DNA of 64,000 nt, taken from NCBI RefSeq assembly GCF_001267405.1, contig NZ_CP012369.1, positions 1,018,001-1,082,000 on the forward strand. The letters are read 5' to 3'. Positions 19,052-27,920 of the stretch are shown one piece after another. Source of the DNA: Moorella thermoacetica. GTDB lineage: Bacteria > Bacillota > DSM-521 > Neomoorellales > Neomoorellaceae. Numbering within the stretch: the first letter of the stretch is position 1; each line of letters starts with the position of its first letter. A program made the position numbers and the translations under genes. The notes beneath the pieces are model-generated. The model was not told where the DNA came from and did not search any database. It worked only from the letters and a program-made list of their open reading frames with translations.

Positions 19052-20914
19052 TTGACAGGGAGCCAGGAGACCAGAATTACGATCCTGGATGCTATGACTG
19101 CCAACCAGATAGCCGCCGGGGAAGTGGTAGAGAGGCCGGCTTCAGTGGTGAAGGAGCTGGTAGAAAACTCCCTGGACGCAGCGGCCCGGCACATTACCGT
19201 GGAGATTGAGGGCGGCGGCCTACAGCTCATCCGCGTCCGGGATGACGGCAGGGGGATAGAGCCTGAAGATGCCCCCCTGGCCTTTGCCCGCCACGCCACT
19301 AGTAAAATTCGCCGGGCCGCGGACCTGGCGCGGATTACCACCCTCGGTTTCCGGGGGGAGGCCCTGGCTAGCATCGCCGCCGTAGCCAGGGTGGAGATGG
19401 CCACCCGCCCCCCGGGAAGACCGGGCGGCACCCTGGTACGGGTGGCCGGAGGCAAGCCTCCGGAGGTCACGGAAACCGGCTGCCCCCCCGGGACCTCAGT
19501 TACAGTAAAGGACCTGTTTTATAATACCCCGGCCCGGCGCCAGTATTTAAAGAAACCTTCTACAGAAGCCAGGGCGATTGTAGCCACGGTAGAAAGGCTG
19601 GCCCTGGGGCACCCCGGCGTGGCCTTCTCTTTGAGCCTCGACGGTAGGCGTTCCCTGGCTACCCCGGGTAACGGCGACCTGCAGGCCGTCCTGGCAGCCC
19701 TTTATGGCCTGGAGATTGGTCGTGAGTTGCTGCCCTTTAACGGCTCCGGCGCCGGCTGGAGTTTGCACGGTTTTACCTCGCCGCCATGGCTCCACCGTTC
19801 CAACCGGGATCAGCAGGTGCTGCTAATTAATGGCCGCTATATTACCAACCGGCTCCTCACCTGGGCGATCGAGAGCTGTTATCGGAATGTAATTCCAGCC
19901 GGCCGCCACCCCCTTTTTGTCCTTCATCTGGCAGTAGACCCGGGTGAGGTGGATGTCAATGTTCACCCGGCTAAACTGGAGGTCCGCCTGCAGAGGGAGC
20001 AGGACCTGGCCCGGCAGGTGACAAACCTTGTTAAAGGGGCTCTTTTTACTCCCAGGGCTGTCGCCCCGGCAACCATTTCCCGTTCCGGGGATAGGAAAGG
20101 CGCTGGGTCCGCACCACCGGTGCAGCAGGGTTTTACCTTCCGGGAACCGGACAAGCAGGCCCGCTATTGGGGTGAGTATGTACTAAGGGAAAGAGCCCGG
20201 GAAAACCGGGAACCGGAATGGCCGGAAAAAACAGGGGAGAATACCGGGGCAATCAAGACGCGGGAGGTACCAGAAGGAAACGGCCCGGTAGAGAGGGATA
20301 AACCCGACCCTATCGGGCCAGAAACGCCGGCAGAAGAAACGGGCAAGCAGGTCCTACCACCTTTGCGGGCCCTGGGCCAGGTTTTTAATACCTATATCCT
20401 GGCGGGGGGCGAAGACGGCCTGTATATAATTGACCAACATGCGGCCCATGAGCGCTGCCGTTATGAAGCCCTGGTAAAAGAGGGGACGCCTGGAAGTCAC
20501 CCGGCCCAGATGCTGGAACCGCCCTTACCCCTGCATCTGGCCCCGGATATGCAAGTCAAGCTTATTGATCAGATAATAACCCTGCGGGAACTGGGTTTTA
20601 TCATCGAGGAATTCGGAACCGGCGTCTTTTTATTACGCTCGGTTCCCCTGGGAATTCCTCCAGGTAAAGAAAGGGAGGTCTTAGAGGATTTCCTGGCGGA
20701 AAGCACCCTCCCGGCGCCGGAAAGGCTCTTGAAGTTAATTGCCTGTCACGGGGCAATCAAAGCCGGGCAATCCCTGGCAGGGGCCGAGATGCAAAAACTC
20801 CTCGATGACCTGCGGGGGGTTGACCATCCCTATACCTGCCCCCACGGCAGGCCGGCGGTAGTACGCCTGGATGAGGCCCAGCTAGCGCGGTATTTTCACC
20901 GACACTTAAAGTGA
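19052..20914 (+). CDS. mutL: DNA mismatch repair protein MutL (endonuclease type)
   Basis: The N-terminal GHKL ATPase shows ENSLDA, DDGRGI, FARHATSKI and GFRGEAL. The C-terminal dimerisation domain has the nuclease signature DQHAAHERCRYE around residue 462, plus ACHGAIKAG and CPHGRP, the set known from MutL proteins that nick DNA themselves in bacteria lacking MutH. A Pro/Glu-rich linker of about 110 residues joins the domains. I choose TTG 19052, about 8 nt after AGGGGAT, for 620 residues. MutL is intact although the mutS upstream is interrupted; it could still serve other pathways, but without MutS it should not support normal mismatch repair. Confidence 0.93.
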   Translation: MTGSQETRITILDAMTANQIAAGEVVERPASVVKELVENSLDAAARHITVEIEGGGLQLIRVRDDGRGIEPEDAPLAFARHATSKIRRAADLARITTLGFRGEALASIAAVARVEMATRPPGRPGGTLVRVAGGKPPEVTETGCPPGTSVTVKDLFYNTPARRQYLKKPSTEARAIVATVERLALGHPGVAFSLSLDGRRSLATPGNGDLQAVLAALYGLEIGRELLPFNGSGAGWSLHGFTSPPWLHRSNRDQQVLLINGRYITNRLLTWAIESCYRNVIPAGRHPLFVLHLAVDPGEVDVNVHPAKLEVRLQREQDLARQVTNLVKGALFTPRAVAPATISRSGDRKGAGSAPPVQQGFTFREPDKQARYWGEYVLRERARENREPEWPEKTGENTGAIKTREVPEGNGPVERDKPDPIGPETPAEETGKQVLPPLRALGQVFNTYILAGGEDGLYIIDQHAAHERCRYEALVKEGTPGSHPAQMLEPPLPLHLAPDMQVKLIDQIITLRELGFIIEEFGTGVFLLRSVPLGIPPGKEREVLEDFLAESTLPAPERLLKLIACHGAIKAGQSLAGAEMQKLLDDLRGVDHPYTCPHGRPAVVRLDEAQLARYFHRHLK

Positions 20915-20915
20915 G

Positions 20916-21908
20916 ATGGAGGCCAGGCTCAATTTGAGTACCTTGAGTACCAAGGAACCCCTGGCGGCTATTGTCGGCCCCACGGCTACCGGTAAATCGA
21001 CCATTGCCCTCAAGGTTGCCGCCCGGCTGGGGGCGGAGATAATCTCTGTGGATTCCGCCCAGGTTTACCGCGGTATGGATATTGGTACAGCAAAACTGCT
21101 CCCGGAGGAAAGGGTGGGGCCCGACGGCCGACCCATCCCCCACCACCTGATAGATATCGTCGATCCCGACGAGCCTTTCAGTGTAGCCGATTACCAGAAA
21201 CTAGCCCGACAAACGATAACAGCCATCATCAGGAGGGGTCACCTGCCCCTTCTGGTCGGCGGTACAGGCCTGTATTATCAAGCGGTAGTCGATCCCTACC
21301 GCTTCACCCCGGAGGGGGGGGATCCCCGGGTCCGGCAGGAGCTCGAGGAGCTGGCGGCCAAGTTTGGTGACGCATATCTCCATGAACAATTGAAAAGGGT
21401 CGACCCGGAAGCGGCCAAACGGATACATCCCCATGACCGGCGCCGCCTGGTAAGGGCCCTGGAGGTTTTTAAAACAACCGGGCAACCCATATCGGCTGCC
21501 CTGGCCTGGCGCCGGCAACAGGAATCGCCCTATCATCTGGCGGCAGTAGCTCTCAGCATGCCCCGACCCCTCCTTTACCGACGCATCGAAGCCCGGGTCG
21601 ATGCCATGATCGCAGCGGGCCTCATTGAAGAAGTTTCCCGCCTGCTGGCCCGGTACGATTACCGCCTACCGGCCCTCCAGGCCCTGGGTTATAAAGAAAT
21701 CGGCGCTTATTTGCGTAAAGAAATAGAACTGGAGGAAGCAATAGCCATTTTAAAACGCAATACCAGACGTCTAGCTAAAAGGCAATTAACATGGTTCCGG
21801 CGCGACCGTCGCCTGCACTGGTGGGAAGTAGATCCGGATAAAATTGAGGAAATTTCAGCCGCTATTGCCGATTTTATTAGCAGGACAATTGATATTAATG
21901 TAGAATAG
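20916..21908 (+). CDS. miaA: tRNA dimethylallyltransferase MiaA
   Basis: It transfers the dimethylallyl group to A37 of tRNAs reading UNN codons; MiaB in the same operon then thiomethylates the product. P-loop GPTATGKS lies near residue 21, followed by [39 protein letters not shown] and the C-terminal [12 protein letters not shown] plus [10 protein letters not shown]. The length of 330 residues is typical. The ATG lies directly after the mutL TGA, so the two are probably coupled. Confidence 0.95.
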   Translation: MEARLNLSTLSTKEPLAAIVGPTATGKSTIALKVAARLGAEIISVDSAQVYRGMDIGTAKLLPEERVGPDGRPIPHHLIDIVDPDEPFSVADYQKLARQTITAIIRRGHLPLLVGGTGLYYQAVVDPYRFTPEGGDPRVRQELEELAAKFGDAYLHEQLKRVDPEAAKRIHPHDRRRLVRALEVFKTTGQPISAALAWRRQQESPYHLAAVALSMPRPLLYRRIEARVDAMIAAGLIEEVSRLLARYDYRLPALQALGYKEIGAYLRKEIELEEAIAILKRNTRRLAKRQLTWFRRDRRLHWWEVDPDKIEEISAAIADFISRTIDINVE

Positions 21909-21917
21909 GGTTATACT
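21889..21917 (+). promoter_or_regulatory. SigA-type promoter for hfq inside the end of miaA
   Basis: TTGATA and TATACT are separated by 17 nt, 32 nt before the hfq ATG. This suggests that hfq has its own promoter in addition to any operon read-through. Confidence 0.65.
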
Positions 21918-21948
21918 AAACAAAAAATACCAACCTGGAGGGGAAAAG

Positions 21949-22203
21949 ATGAATAAAACCCAAGGAAACCTGCAGGATTTGTTTTTAAACGTCTTGCGTA
22001 GGGACAATACCCCCGTAACCATTTACCTGGTCAATGGCTTTCAGTTAAAAGGTGTGGTACGGGGCTTCGACAATTTTACCGTCGTCCTGGACGCCGACGG
22101 CAAACAGCAGATGATTTACAAACATGCCATATCAACCATCATGCCCTTTCGGCCGGTCAACCTCATGGCTGAAAGCCGGGCCCAGGCCGAGGCCAAGCAG
22201 TAA
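21949..22203 (+). CDS. hfq: RNA chaperone Hfq
   Basis: This 84-residue Sm-like protein has the Sm1 region [19 protein letters not shown] with [20 protein letters not shown] and the Sm2 motif [10 protein letters not shown], the diagnostic KH-containing element of Hfq. It would form a hexamer binding small RNAs and mRNAs. The miaA-hfq order is the classic one shared with many bacteria. The ribosome site is CTGGAGGGG. A good intrinsic terminator follows the stop. Confidence 0.96.
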   Translation: MNKTQGNLQDLFLNVLRRDNTPVTIYLVNGFQLKGVVRGFDNFTVVLDADGKQQMIYKHAISTIMPFRPVNLMAESRAQAEAKQ

Positions 22204-22215
22204 TTACCATTCCCC

Positions 22216-22244
22216 GCTCCCTGGTTACAACCGGGGAGCTTTTT
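22216..22244 (+). terminator. Terminator after hfq
   Basis: GCTCCCTGG and CCGGGGAGC pair over 9 bp (one G-T) around a 6-nt loop, followed by TTTTT. Confidence 0.88.
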
Positions 22245-22273
22245 AATTAAAATTACAACCCCAGGCATGGTAT

Positions 22274-22298
22274 CCAGGGTATAATTCTCATACCCTGG
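22274..22298 (+). promoter_or_regulatory. Palindrome containing a -10-like TATAAT upstream of the DUF1540 gene
   Basis: CCAGGGTAT and ATACCCTGG form a perfect 9-bp inverted repeat with a 7-nt centre. The sequence GTATAATTC, a good -10 element, lies across the left arm and centre. This is the arrangement of an operator that would block RNA polymerase, but no -35 at normal spacing is clear and no regulator is identified. Confidence 0.45.
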
Positions 22299-22342
22299 TA
22301 AAAAATAAGAGTGGCCAATCTGGCCGCGAAGGAGGAACTACC

Positions 22343-22729
22343 ATGCCCGGACCCAAGGTTAAGTGTAAAGTGAATACCTGCAACCACTGGATGAATGGCG
22401 ACCTCTGCGCGGCGGGTAATATAGATATCATGCACGAAGAGGAAGGGAAGATGGCCCAGAACCCCGAGCAGACCCAATGCAAGACCTTCAGTGCCCGCCG
22501 GGGGCTAGCCAATATGATCGGTACCCTGGATAATGTCAACTGGGGCGGTGTCCTCAGTAATACCTTCCTCCCTGGCGGTGAGCTTTATCCTTCCGTGACC
22601 TGCATCGTTAATAGCTGCTCTTACTGGGCGGAGGGAAACCATTGTAAGGCGGAAAAGATTGACGTGGTAGGAGTCAACGCCGACGAGTGCCAGGACACCA
22701 ACTGTTATACTTACCAGCGCAAGGGTTAG
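22343..22729 (+). CDS. DUF1540 protein with two Cys-rich repeats
   Basis: This 128-residue protein contains two copies of the DUF1540 motif: VKCKVNTCNHWMNGDLCAAG at residues 6-25 and VTCIVNSCSYWAEGNHCKA at about residues 91-109. Each is followed by a short segment ending in a conserved Cys (QCKTF and DTNCYTY). The regular Cys spacing suggests metal binding, but the function is unknown. The ribosome site is GAAGGAGG. It sits alone between the hfq terminator and its own terminator, so it is monocistronic. Confidence 0.85.
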   Translation: MPGPKVKCKVNTCNHWMNGDLCAAGNIDIMHEEEGKMAQNPEQTQCKTFSARRGLANMIGTLDNVNWGGVLSNTFLPGGELYPSVTCIVNSCSYWAEGNHCKAEKIDVVGVNADECQDTNCYTYQRKG

Positions 22730-22743
22730 AGGAAAGAAATAGC

Positions 22744-22767
22744 AGGCCGGATAGAACGGCCTTTTTT
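22744..22767 (+). terminator. Terminator after the DUF1540 gene
   Basis: AGGCCG and CGGCCT pair over 6 bp around a 7-nt loop, followed by TTTTTTCTT. Confidence 0.85.
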
Positions 22768-22827
22768 CTTACCTGGCTGTCAGGGCGCGTATAAATAAAA
22801 AGAGAAAAGCGGGGGAGGGGGTTAGAT

Positions 22828-23823
22828 ATGCTGCGGGTGAAATTTGGTCCCCAAAATAATAAGAATAATTCCTGGTCCCCGGTTCGTCCCCTCCAGAACA
22901 ACAGGGCTGGCGGGGAACCGGAGCAGGCCGGTAGGCGGCGGGTAGAGGCGGTTATGGCCGAGCTGGATAAGATGGTGGGATTGGAGGCAGTAAAGAATTT
23001 GATTAAAGAGTTGCGGGCTTTTGTTGAGATCCAGCAAAGGCGCCGGGGTGAAGGTCTGGCTGCTTCTTCCACAGTAATGCATATGATTTTTAAGGGAAAT
23101 CCCGGTACCGGCAAGAGTACTGTTGCCAGGCTCATGGGCCGCCTCTTCAAAGAACTGGGTGTTTTAACCCAGGGCCAGCTCATAGAAGTCGAGCGGGCTG
23201 ACCTGGTGGGGGAGTATATTGGTCATACGGCCCATAAAGCCCGCGAACAGCTTAAGAAAGCCATAGGAGGTATTCTTTTTATCGACGAGGCTTATTCCCT
23301 GGCCCGGGGTGGTGAAAAGGACTTTGGTCGGGAGGCCATCGACGTCCTGGTCAAGGGAATGGAGGATTACCGGGATAACCTGATTCTCATCCTGGCCGGG
23401 TACCGGGAAGAGATGGAGTACTTCCTGGAAATTAATCCCGGTCTGCGTTCCCGTTTCCCCATTCAATTGGAATTTCCCGATTATACCGTTCCGGAATTAC
23501 TGGCCATTGCCCGGGTGATGCTGGCGGAAAGGCAGTACGTCCTCGCACCGGAGGCTGCCGCCGAGCTGGAGAAGATTCTCCGGCGGGAGGTTCTCTTTGG
23601 ACACCGCTATAACGGCAATGCCCGGATGGTACGTAATATCATTGAAAGGGCCATCCGGCGCCAGGCCCTGCGCCTAGTTAATAAAAATAGAAACCTCAGC
23701 CGCCGGGAATTGATGTATATCGAAAAGGAGGACCTTTTACGGCCGGATCTGCCTGCGGGGGTTAAAGATGAGGGGAGTGAGCTTCCGGGAGGCCCATCAG
23801 TCTGCTATAATAACACCCGGTAA
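22828..23823 (+). CDS. spoVK: Stage V sporulation protein K-like AAA+ ATPase
   Basis: This 331-residue protein is a CbbX/SpoVK-type AAA+ ATPase. Walker A is GNPGTGKSTVA near residue 90, the pore-type motif is YIGHTA, Walker B is GGILFIDEAYSL near residue 150, and the arginine-finger region is NPGLRSRF. In sporulating Firmicutes this family supports spore maturation. A basic, poorly conserved N-terminus of about 45 residues precedes the LDKMVGLEAVK segment where the family begins. The ribosome site GGGGGAGGGGG lies about 7 nt before the ATG. Confidence 0.87.
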   Translation: MLRVKFGPQNNKNNSWSPVRPLQNNRAGGEPEQAGRRRVEAVMAELDKMVGLEAVKNLIKELRAFVEIQQRRRGEGLAASSTVMHMIFKGNPGTGKSTVARLMGRLFKELGVLTQGQLIEVERADLVGEYIGHTAHKAREQLKKAIGGILFIDEAYSLARGGEKDFGREAIDVLVKGMEDYRDNLILILAGYREEMEYFLEINPGLRSRFPIQLEFPDYTVPELLAIARVMLAERQYVLAPEAAAELEKILRREVLFGHRYNGNARMVRNIIERAIRRQALRLVNKNRNLSRRELMYIEKEDLLRPDLPAGVKDEGSELPGGPSVCYNNTR

Positions 23824-23846
23824 CTTTATTCATGGGGGGTTAAAGT

Positions 23847-25142
23847 TTGGCGTACCTGGATAGCATTAGCAAGCTTTTTCCTGTTGATTCCTGGTTGGTA
23901 GAAAGGCTCCGGCAGGCGGAACATGCCAGCCGGGAAGCCCTAACCGCAGTTGAGGAGGTTTGTGCCTTTAACCACCTGAAGGTTCTTCGGGCCTTTCAGG
24001 ATGCGGGGGTAACCGAATTTCATTTTCAGGATTCTACTGGTTATGGTTACAGCGATCTGGGTCGGGACGTTCTGGAACGGATTTATGCCAGGATTTTTGG
24101 GGGCGCAGCCGGCCTGGTACGGTCCCAAATTGTTTCCGGTACCCATGCCCTTACCCTGACCCTCAGGGCTATTCTACGCCCCGGGGATACCCTGCTGGCA
24201 GCCTGCGGCCGGCCCTATGATACCCTGGCGACAGTTATCGGCCTGGGTCCCCGGGTGCCAGGTACCCTCAGGGAGTGGGGGATAGAATACCGGGAAGTGA
24301 AACTCGACCCTGCCGGGCGTCCCGATCTGGCGGGACTGGGGGCAGCGGTAGCCGAGATAAAACCGCGCCTGTGCCTGATCCAGCGTTCCCGTGGTTATGC
24401 CCTGCGGCCTGCCCTGGGGGTAGACGAACTGGCGCGAATAATTGGTGCCGTCAAAGCAGCCAGCAGGGAAACCATCTGCCTGGTAGACAACTGTTACGGC
24501 GAATTGGTCGAGGAAAGGGAACCAGGCGAGGTAGGGGCTGATCTGGTGGTTGGTTCTTTAATTAAAAATCCTGGTGGTGGGCTGGCACCGGGTGGAGGTT
24601 ATATAGTTGGCCGGGAGGAGCTGGTAGAAGAAGTAGCTGCTGCCCTCACTGCCCCGGGCCTGGGGAGTGAGCTGGGAGCCTTTGAAAATAAGCGCCTTTA
24701 TTACCAGGGGCTCTACCTGGCACCTATAGTGGTAAGGGAGGCCCTGCGGGGGGCGATTGTCGCCGCCTCCTTTTTCCGGGATTTAGGGTTTAAGGTAGAT
24801 CCCCTGCCGGATGCCCCCCGGCGGGATATTGTCCAGTGCCTTATCATGGGGAAAGAGGAAGTATTGCTGGCTTTCTGCCAGGGGCTCCAGAAGGGGTGCC
24901 CGGTAGAAGCCACGACCCGGCCAGAACCGGCTAACCTGCCCGGTTATGCCGACCCTGTGATCATGGCCGGGGGAACCTTCATCCAGGGTTCTTCCATCGA
25001 ACTCAGCGCCGACGGCCCCTTACGCCCGCCTTATGCAGTATTTTTACAGGGGGGGCTCTCCTACCCTTATACCAGGGTGGCCCTCCTTATGGCAGCCCAG
25101 GAGATGGTAAACAGGGGGTTAATTCAAGAGAAATGGCGGTAG
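23847..25142 (+). CDS. Methionine gamma-lyase family (aluminum resistance/YnbB-like) PLP protein
   Basis: This 431-residue fold-type-I PLP protein is of the family usually annotated as aluminum-resistance protein or methionine gamma-lyase-like. QDSTGYGYSDLGRD, QIVSGTHALTLTLRAILRPGD, the Asp of LVDNCYGELVE and the PLP-lysine region GSLIKNPGGGLAPGGGYI are visible. The real substrate is not established. TTG 23847 follows GGGGGGT by 6 nt. Its 3' end overlaps the convergent lexA gene by 19 bp, so both termini encode protein on opposite strands. In Firmicutes this gene often neighbours hfq/lexA, as here. Confidence 0.88.
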   Translation: MAYLDSISKLFPVDSWLVERLRQAEHASREALTAVEEVCAFNHLKVLRAFQDAGVTEFHFQDSTGYGYSDLGRDVLERIYARIFGGAAGLVRSQIVSGTHALTLTLRAILRPGDTLLAACGRPYDTLATVIGLGPRVPGTLREWGIEYREVKLDPAGRPDLAGLGAAVAEIKPRLCLIQRSRGYALRPALGVDELARIIGAVKAASRETICLVDNCYGELVEEREPGEVGADLVVGSLIKNPGGGLAPGGGYIVGREELVEEVAAALTAPGLGSELGAFENKRLYYQGLYLAPIVVREALRGAIVAASFFRDLGFKVDPLPDAPRRDIVQCLIMGKEEVLLAFCQGLQKGCPVEATTRPEPANLPGYADPVIMAGGTFIQGSSIELSADGPLRPPYAVFLQGGLSYPYTRVALLMAAQEMVNRGLIQEKWR

Positions 25143-25741
25143 AGGCCTACCACCTTTCCAAGGATTGTTACTTTGTGAACGATAAGGGGCTGCATACTGC
25201 TGTTAGCCGGAACCAGTTCAATATGGTCGGGATAGCGGTAAAAGTACTTTACAGTCGCTTCATCCTCCAGAAGGGCAACAACAATATCGCCGTTTTCAGC
25301 CGTATCCTGGGGCCGGACGATCAGGTAGTCGCCATCTAGGATACCGGCCTCGATCATACTATCCCCGCTGACGTGAAGCATAAAGGCGTTTTCCGCTCCT
25401 GCCAGGTCAGCAGGTAGGGGGAAAACATCCTCGATATTTTCAAAGGCCAGGATGGGCTGGCCGGCGGTTATTTTTCCCAGCAAGGGTACGGAGACCATAT
25501 TCTTGGCTCTGGTGAGGGCGGGATAGGGGGTGAGGATTTCAATAGCCCGGGAGCGTGAGGGGTCGCGACGGATATAACCTTTTTCTTCCAGCTTGTTTAA
25601 GTAATTATAGACGGTAGAACTGGAACGCAAGCCGGTGGCCTTACATATGTCCCGGATGGAGGGAGGGTAGCCATTTATATCAATAAAGTGCCGGATGTAA
25701 TTGAGGACCATGGCCAGTTGAGGTGATAAATCAGGTTGCAA
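25124..25741 (-). CDS. lexA: LexA repressor
   Basis: This SOS repressor of 205 residues starts at TTG 25741 behind AAGGGGAT; an upstream open extension to 25783 runs through the probable operator region and is not credible. The N-terminal winged helix (about residues 5-70) has the GYPPSIRDICKATGLRSSS recognition segment. The self-cleavage bond is Ala93-Gly94 in ITAGQP, with Ser128 in SGDSMIEAG and Lys165 in EATVKYFY as the catalytic dyad. All three elements are intact. A LexA-box-like palindrome lies 55 nt upstream, consistent with autoregulation. Confidence 0.95.
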   Translation of the reverse strand: MQPDLSPQLAMVLNYIRHFIDINGYPPSIRDICKATGLRSSSTVYNYLNKLEEKGYIRRDPSRSRAIEILTPYPALTRAKNMVSVPLLGKITAGQPILAFENIEDVFPLPADLAGAENAFMLHVSGDSMIEAGILDGDYLIVRPQDTAENGDIVVALLEDEATVKYFYRYPDHIELVPANSSMQPLIVHKVTILGKVVGLYRHFS

Positions 25742-25795
25742 GGAGATCCCCTTCCCGATTAAAATCACCATCCATACTACCATACTTTAAACCGG

Positions 25796-25809
25796 CAAAC
25801 AACAGTTTG
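25796..25809 (-). promoter_or_regulatory. Candidate LexA operator upstream of lexA
   Basis: CAAAC-AACA-GTTTG is a perfect inverted repeat with a 4-nt centre. It has the size and symmetry of the Gram-positive SOS box (CGAAC-N4-GTTCG type) and differs by one symmetric base pair per arm. It lies 55 nt before the lexA start. No second copy was noted near the other repair genes in the window. Confidence 0.55.
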
Positions 25810-25993
25810 TAAGCATCAAGGAAAAACCTCTGATTATTACCCCCGGCGAGGGTGATTTTCTACAGGGTAAGGTGTGACCGCTGATGATCGGTTGGATTTG
25901 CGAGGCGGGGAATCTTTGCCCTTAGCCTGTGCAAGGCGAGGAATAACTTCCCATAATAAGTATTATGTTAAGTAATCGAGGGGAGACAAAAAT
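25810..25993. other. Non-coding stretch with a 16-bp palindrome
   Basis: No credible gene is seen between the lexA operator and the terminator at 25994. The only clear structure is the palindrome CATAATA-AG-TATTATG at 25952-25967, which could be an operator or a protein-binding site. Its flank TTATGTTAAG resembles the TTATGTTAAC of another near-palindrome at 28151-28169. No function is assigned. Confidence 0.4.
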
Positions 25994-26018
25994 ACCGGTG
26001 CCCTAGCACCGGTTTTTA
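25994..26018. terminator. Bidirectional-looking terminator after the CopZ-like gene
   Basis: ACCGGTGC and GCACCGGT form a perfect 8-bp stem around CCTA, with TTTTT on the right and AAAAA on the left. It would end the leftward citrate synthase/CopZ-like transcript; no rightward gene ends here. Confidence 0.8.
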
Positions 26019-26068
26019 TCGCGCATGGCCAACCCCTGGGCAATCACCGATTGCACCGCCGGGCTACA

Positions 26069-26479
26069 TCAGCTGCCAGCCGGGTTTTTAGTTAGACATT
26101 CATGGCCGGTATTAGCTCGCGTATGCTTCCGGATATCCTGGAGGCTGTTGCAGCACTGCCGGGTGACAACATGCTCTAAAATATCGCTGTCGGTAACATT
26201 TTTACAGTAGCAGATAATTCGCGGCGACGCCTGTTCTTTAAACCAGACTGGTACCCGGACCTGGTCTTTAGTAAACAGGCTGCCGTCATCACCATAGTAA
26301 ACTACCTTACACGACGGTGACAGGCATAAATTATATTGGGTATCAGATATTTTCTCCCGCACCGCCGTATTAAGTAAACTAGCGACGGTTATACCGGCGA
26401 CCCTTTTCCCAACTGTCCCACATTCAGGACAGGGTTTAGCAGACGAACCGTGTTCGCTCCCGCAGATTTCTAAGCCCAA
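26069..26479 (-). CDS. CopZ N-domain-like [2Fe-2S]/zinc protein
   Basis: This 136-residue Cys-rich protein resembles the N-terminal domain of Archaeoglobus CopZ, which binds zinc and a [2Fe-2S] cluster. CPECG lies near residue 17, a YNLCLSPSCKVVYY segment near residue 48, then CYCKNVTDSDILEHV, TRQCC and a GHECLTKNP tail. No C-terminal heavy-metal-associated (MxCxxC) domain is present, so copper chaperoning cannot be assumed. It also resembles BFD-type [2Fe-2S] domains. TTG 26479 follows AAGGGAG. It lies 60 nt after citrate synthase with no terminator between, so the two are probably co-transcribed. Confidence 0.78.
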   Translation of the reverse strand: MGLEICGSEHGSSAKPCPECGTVGKRVAGITVASLLNTAVREKISDTQYNLCLSPSCKVVYYGDDGSLFTKDQVRVPVWFKEQASPRIICYCKNVTDSDILEHVVTRQCCNSLQDIRKHTRANTGHECLTKNPAGS

Positions 26480-26539
26480 TATTTTGCCTTCTCCCTTATC
26501 TATTTTCTACTACCTTTATCCGTAAAACGGGTTTTTGTT

Positions 26540-27901
26540 CTACCTCTGTTCCAGGGGTATATAACTCTTCTTGCCAAGGACATTTTTATAAGCCGGCCTG
26601 AAGATTTTACCGCCACTTACCAGCTCTTCAATCCGGTGGGCGCACCAGCCGGCTATTCTGGATATGGCAAAAATGGGAGTATATAACTCTATGGGAATAT
26701 TTAACATTTTATAAACAAAACCGGAATAAAAGTCAACATTAGGAGCGACCACCTTATCGACCTTCTTTTCGGCAACAAAGAGTTCCGGTGCCATTTTTTC
26801 TATAGCCAGGTAAAGGCCAAATTCATCTTCCATGTCCTTTTCCCGGGCAAGTTCGGCTGCCTTTTGTTTTAATAAAACAGCCCTGGGATCTGAAAGAGTA
26901 TAAACGGCATGGCCGATACCATAGATTAAGCCGCTCCGGTCAAAGGCCTCCTTGCGTAAGATTTTAATAAGGTAATTCCTTAATTCTTCCTCGTCATGCC
27001 AGTCCTTAACGTTGTTCTTTATATCTTCGATCATTTTCATGACCTTAATATTGGCCCCGCCGTGCTTGGGCCCTTTTAAAGACCCGGTTGCGGCGGCTAT
27101 TACGGAATAAGTATCAGTGCCTGTTGAAGATACAACGTGGACGGTGAAGGCCGAGTTATTACCGCCGCCATGCTCGGCGTGGAGCACCAGGGCCAGGTCC
27201 AGCAACTCTGCTTCGAGGGATGTGTACTGGTTGTCTGGACGGATCATGTACAGGAAGTTCTCGGCCGTACTTAGCTCTGTCTGGGGCAGATGGATATAGA
27301 GACTTTTATTCTCATAGTAGTGAGCCTTCGCCTGATACCCATAGGCTACCATAATGGGAAACCGGGCGATAAGCTCGATGCATTGCCTGAGAACATTGCG
27401 GATGCTTATATCATCTGGATTGGGGTCGTAGGAGTAAGCCGCCAGGACACTACGGGCTAATTTATTCATAATATCGTTACTGGGGGCCTTAAGAATCATG
27501 TCTTCTACAAAACCATCGGGAAGGGACCTGTGTTCAGCAAGGAGATGAGTGAATTCCTCCAGCCTTTTCTTGTCAGGCAATTCCCCAAAGAGTAACAGGT
27601 AACAGACTTCCTCAAAACCGAAGCGCCCTTCTTGCTGAAAGCCCCTTACAATATCCCAGATATCAATTCCCCGGTAGAGCAAGCGACCGTGATCGGGGGT
27701 TCTTTCCCCTTCATCAAGGATATAGCCATGGACTTCCCCGATCTCTGTTAAACCGACTAGGACACCGGTGCCGTCTTTATTTCTTAGCCCGCGCTTGACG
27801 TTATATTTTTCATATAAATCCGGATCAATCGTATTATTTTTTTCCGCCAGCTGGCAGTAATAATCAAGACAGGCCTGGAGATCCATCTTTAAGGTCAACA
27901 C
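26540..27901 (-). CDS. Citrate synthase (si-type family)
   Basis: It condenses acetyl-CoA and oxaloacetate to citrate; 2-methylcitrate synthase is a close alternative. The 453 residues carry the catalytic set: His in LHAEHGGGNNSAF, His in GPKHGGANIKVM and Asp in VAPNVDFYSGFVYKML. The N-terminal extension of about 60 residues is longer than in the short bacterial forms and resembles the larger clostridial type. The start is TTG 27901 directly after GGGAGAGGTG; ATG 27886 is possible. The CopZ-like gene follows downstream. In an acetogen this enzyme would feed 2-oxoglutarate synthesis through the oxidative half of the cycle. Confidence 0.92.
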   Translation of the reverse strand: MLTLKMDLQACLDYYCQLAEKNNTIDPDLYEKYNVKRGLRNKDGTGVLVGLTEIGEVHGYILDEGERTPDHGRLLYRGIDIWDIVRGFQQEGRFGFEEVCYLLLFGELPDKKRLEEFTHLLAEHRSLPDGFVEDMILKAPSNDIMNKLARSVLAAYSYDPNPDDISIRNVLRQCIELIARFPIMVAYGYQAKAHYYENKSLYIHLPQTELSTAENFLYMIRPDNQYTSLEAELLDLALVLHAEHGGGNNSAFTVHVVSSTGTDTYSVIAAATGSLKGPKHGGANIKVMKMIEDIKNNVKDWHDEEELRNYLIKILRKEAFDRSGLIYGIGHAVYTLSDPRAVLLKQKAAELAREKDMEDEFGLYLAIEKMAPELFVAEKKVDKVVAPNVDFYSGFVYKMLNIPIELYTPIFAISRIAGWCAHRIEELVSGGKIFRPAYKNVLGKKSYIPLEQR

Positions 27902-27920
27902 CTCTCCCTATGAACTTTTT

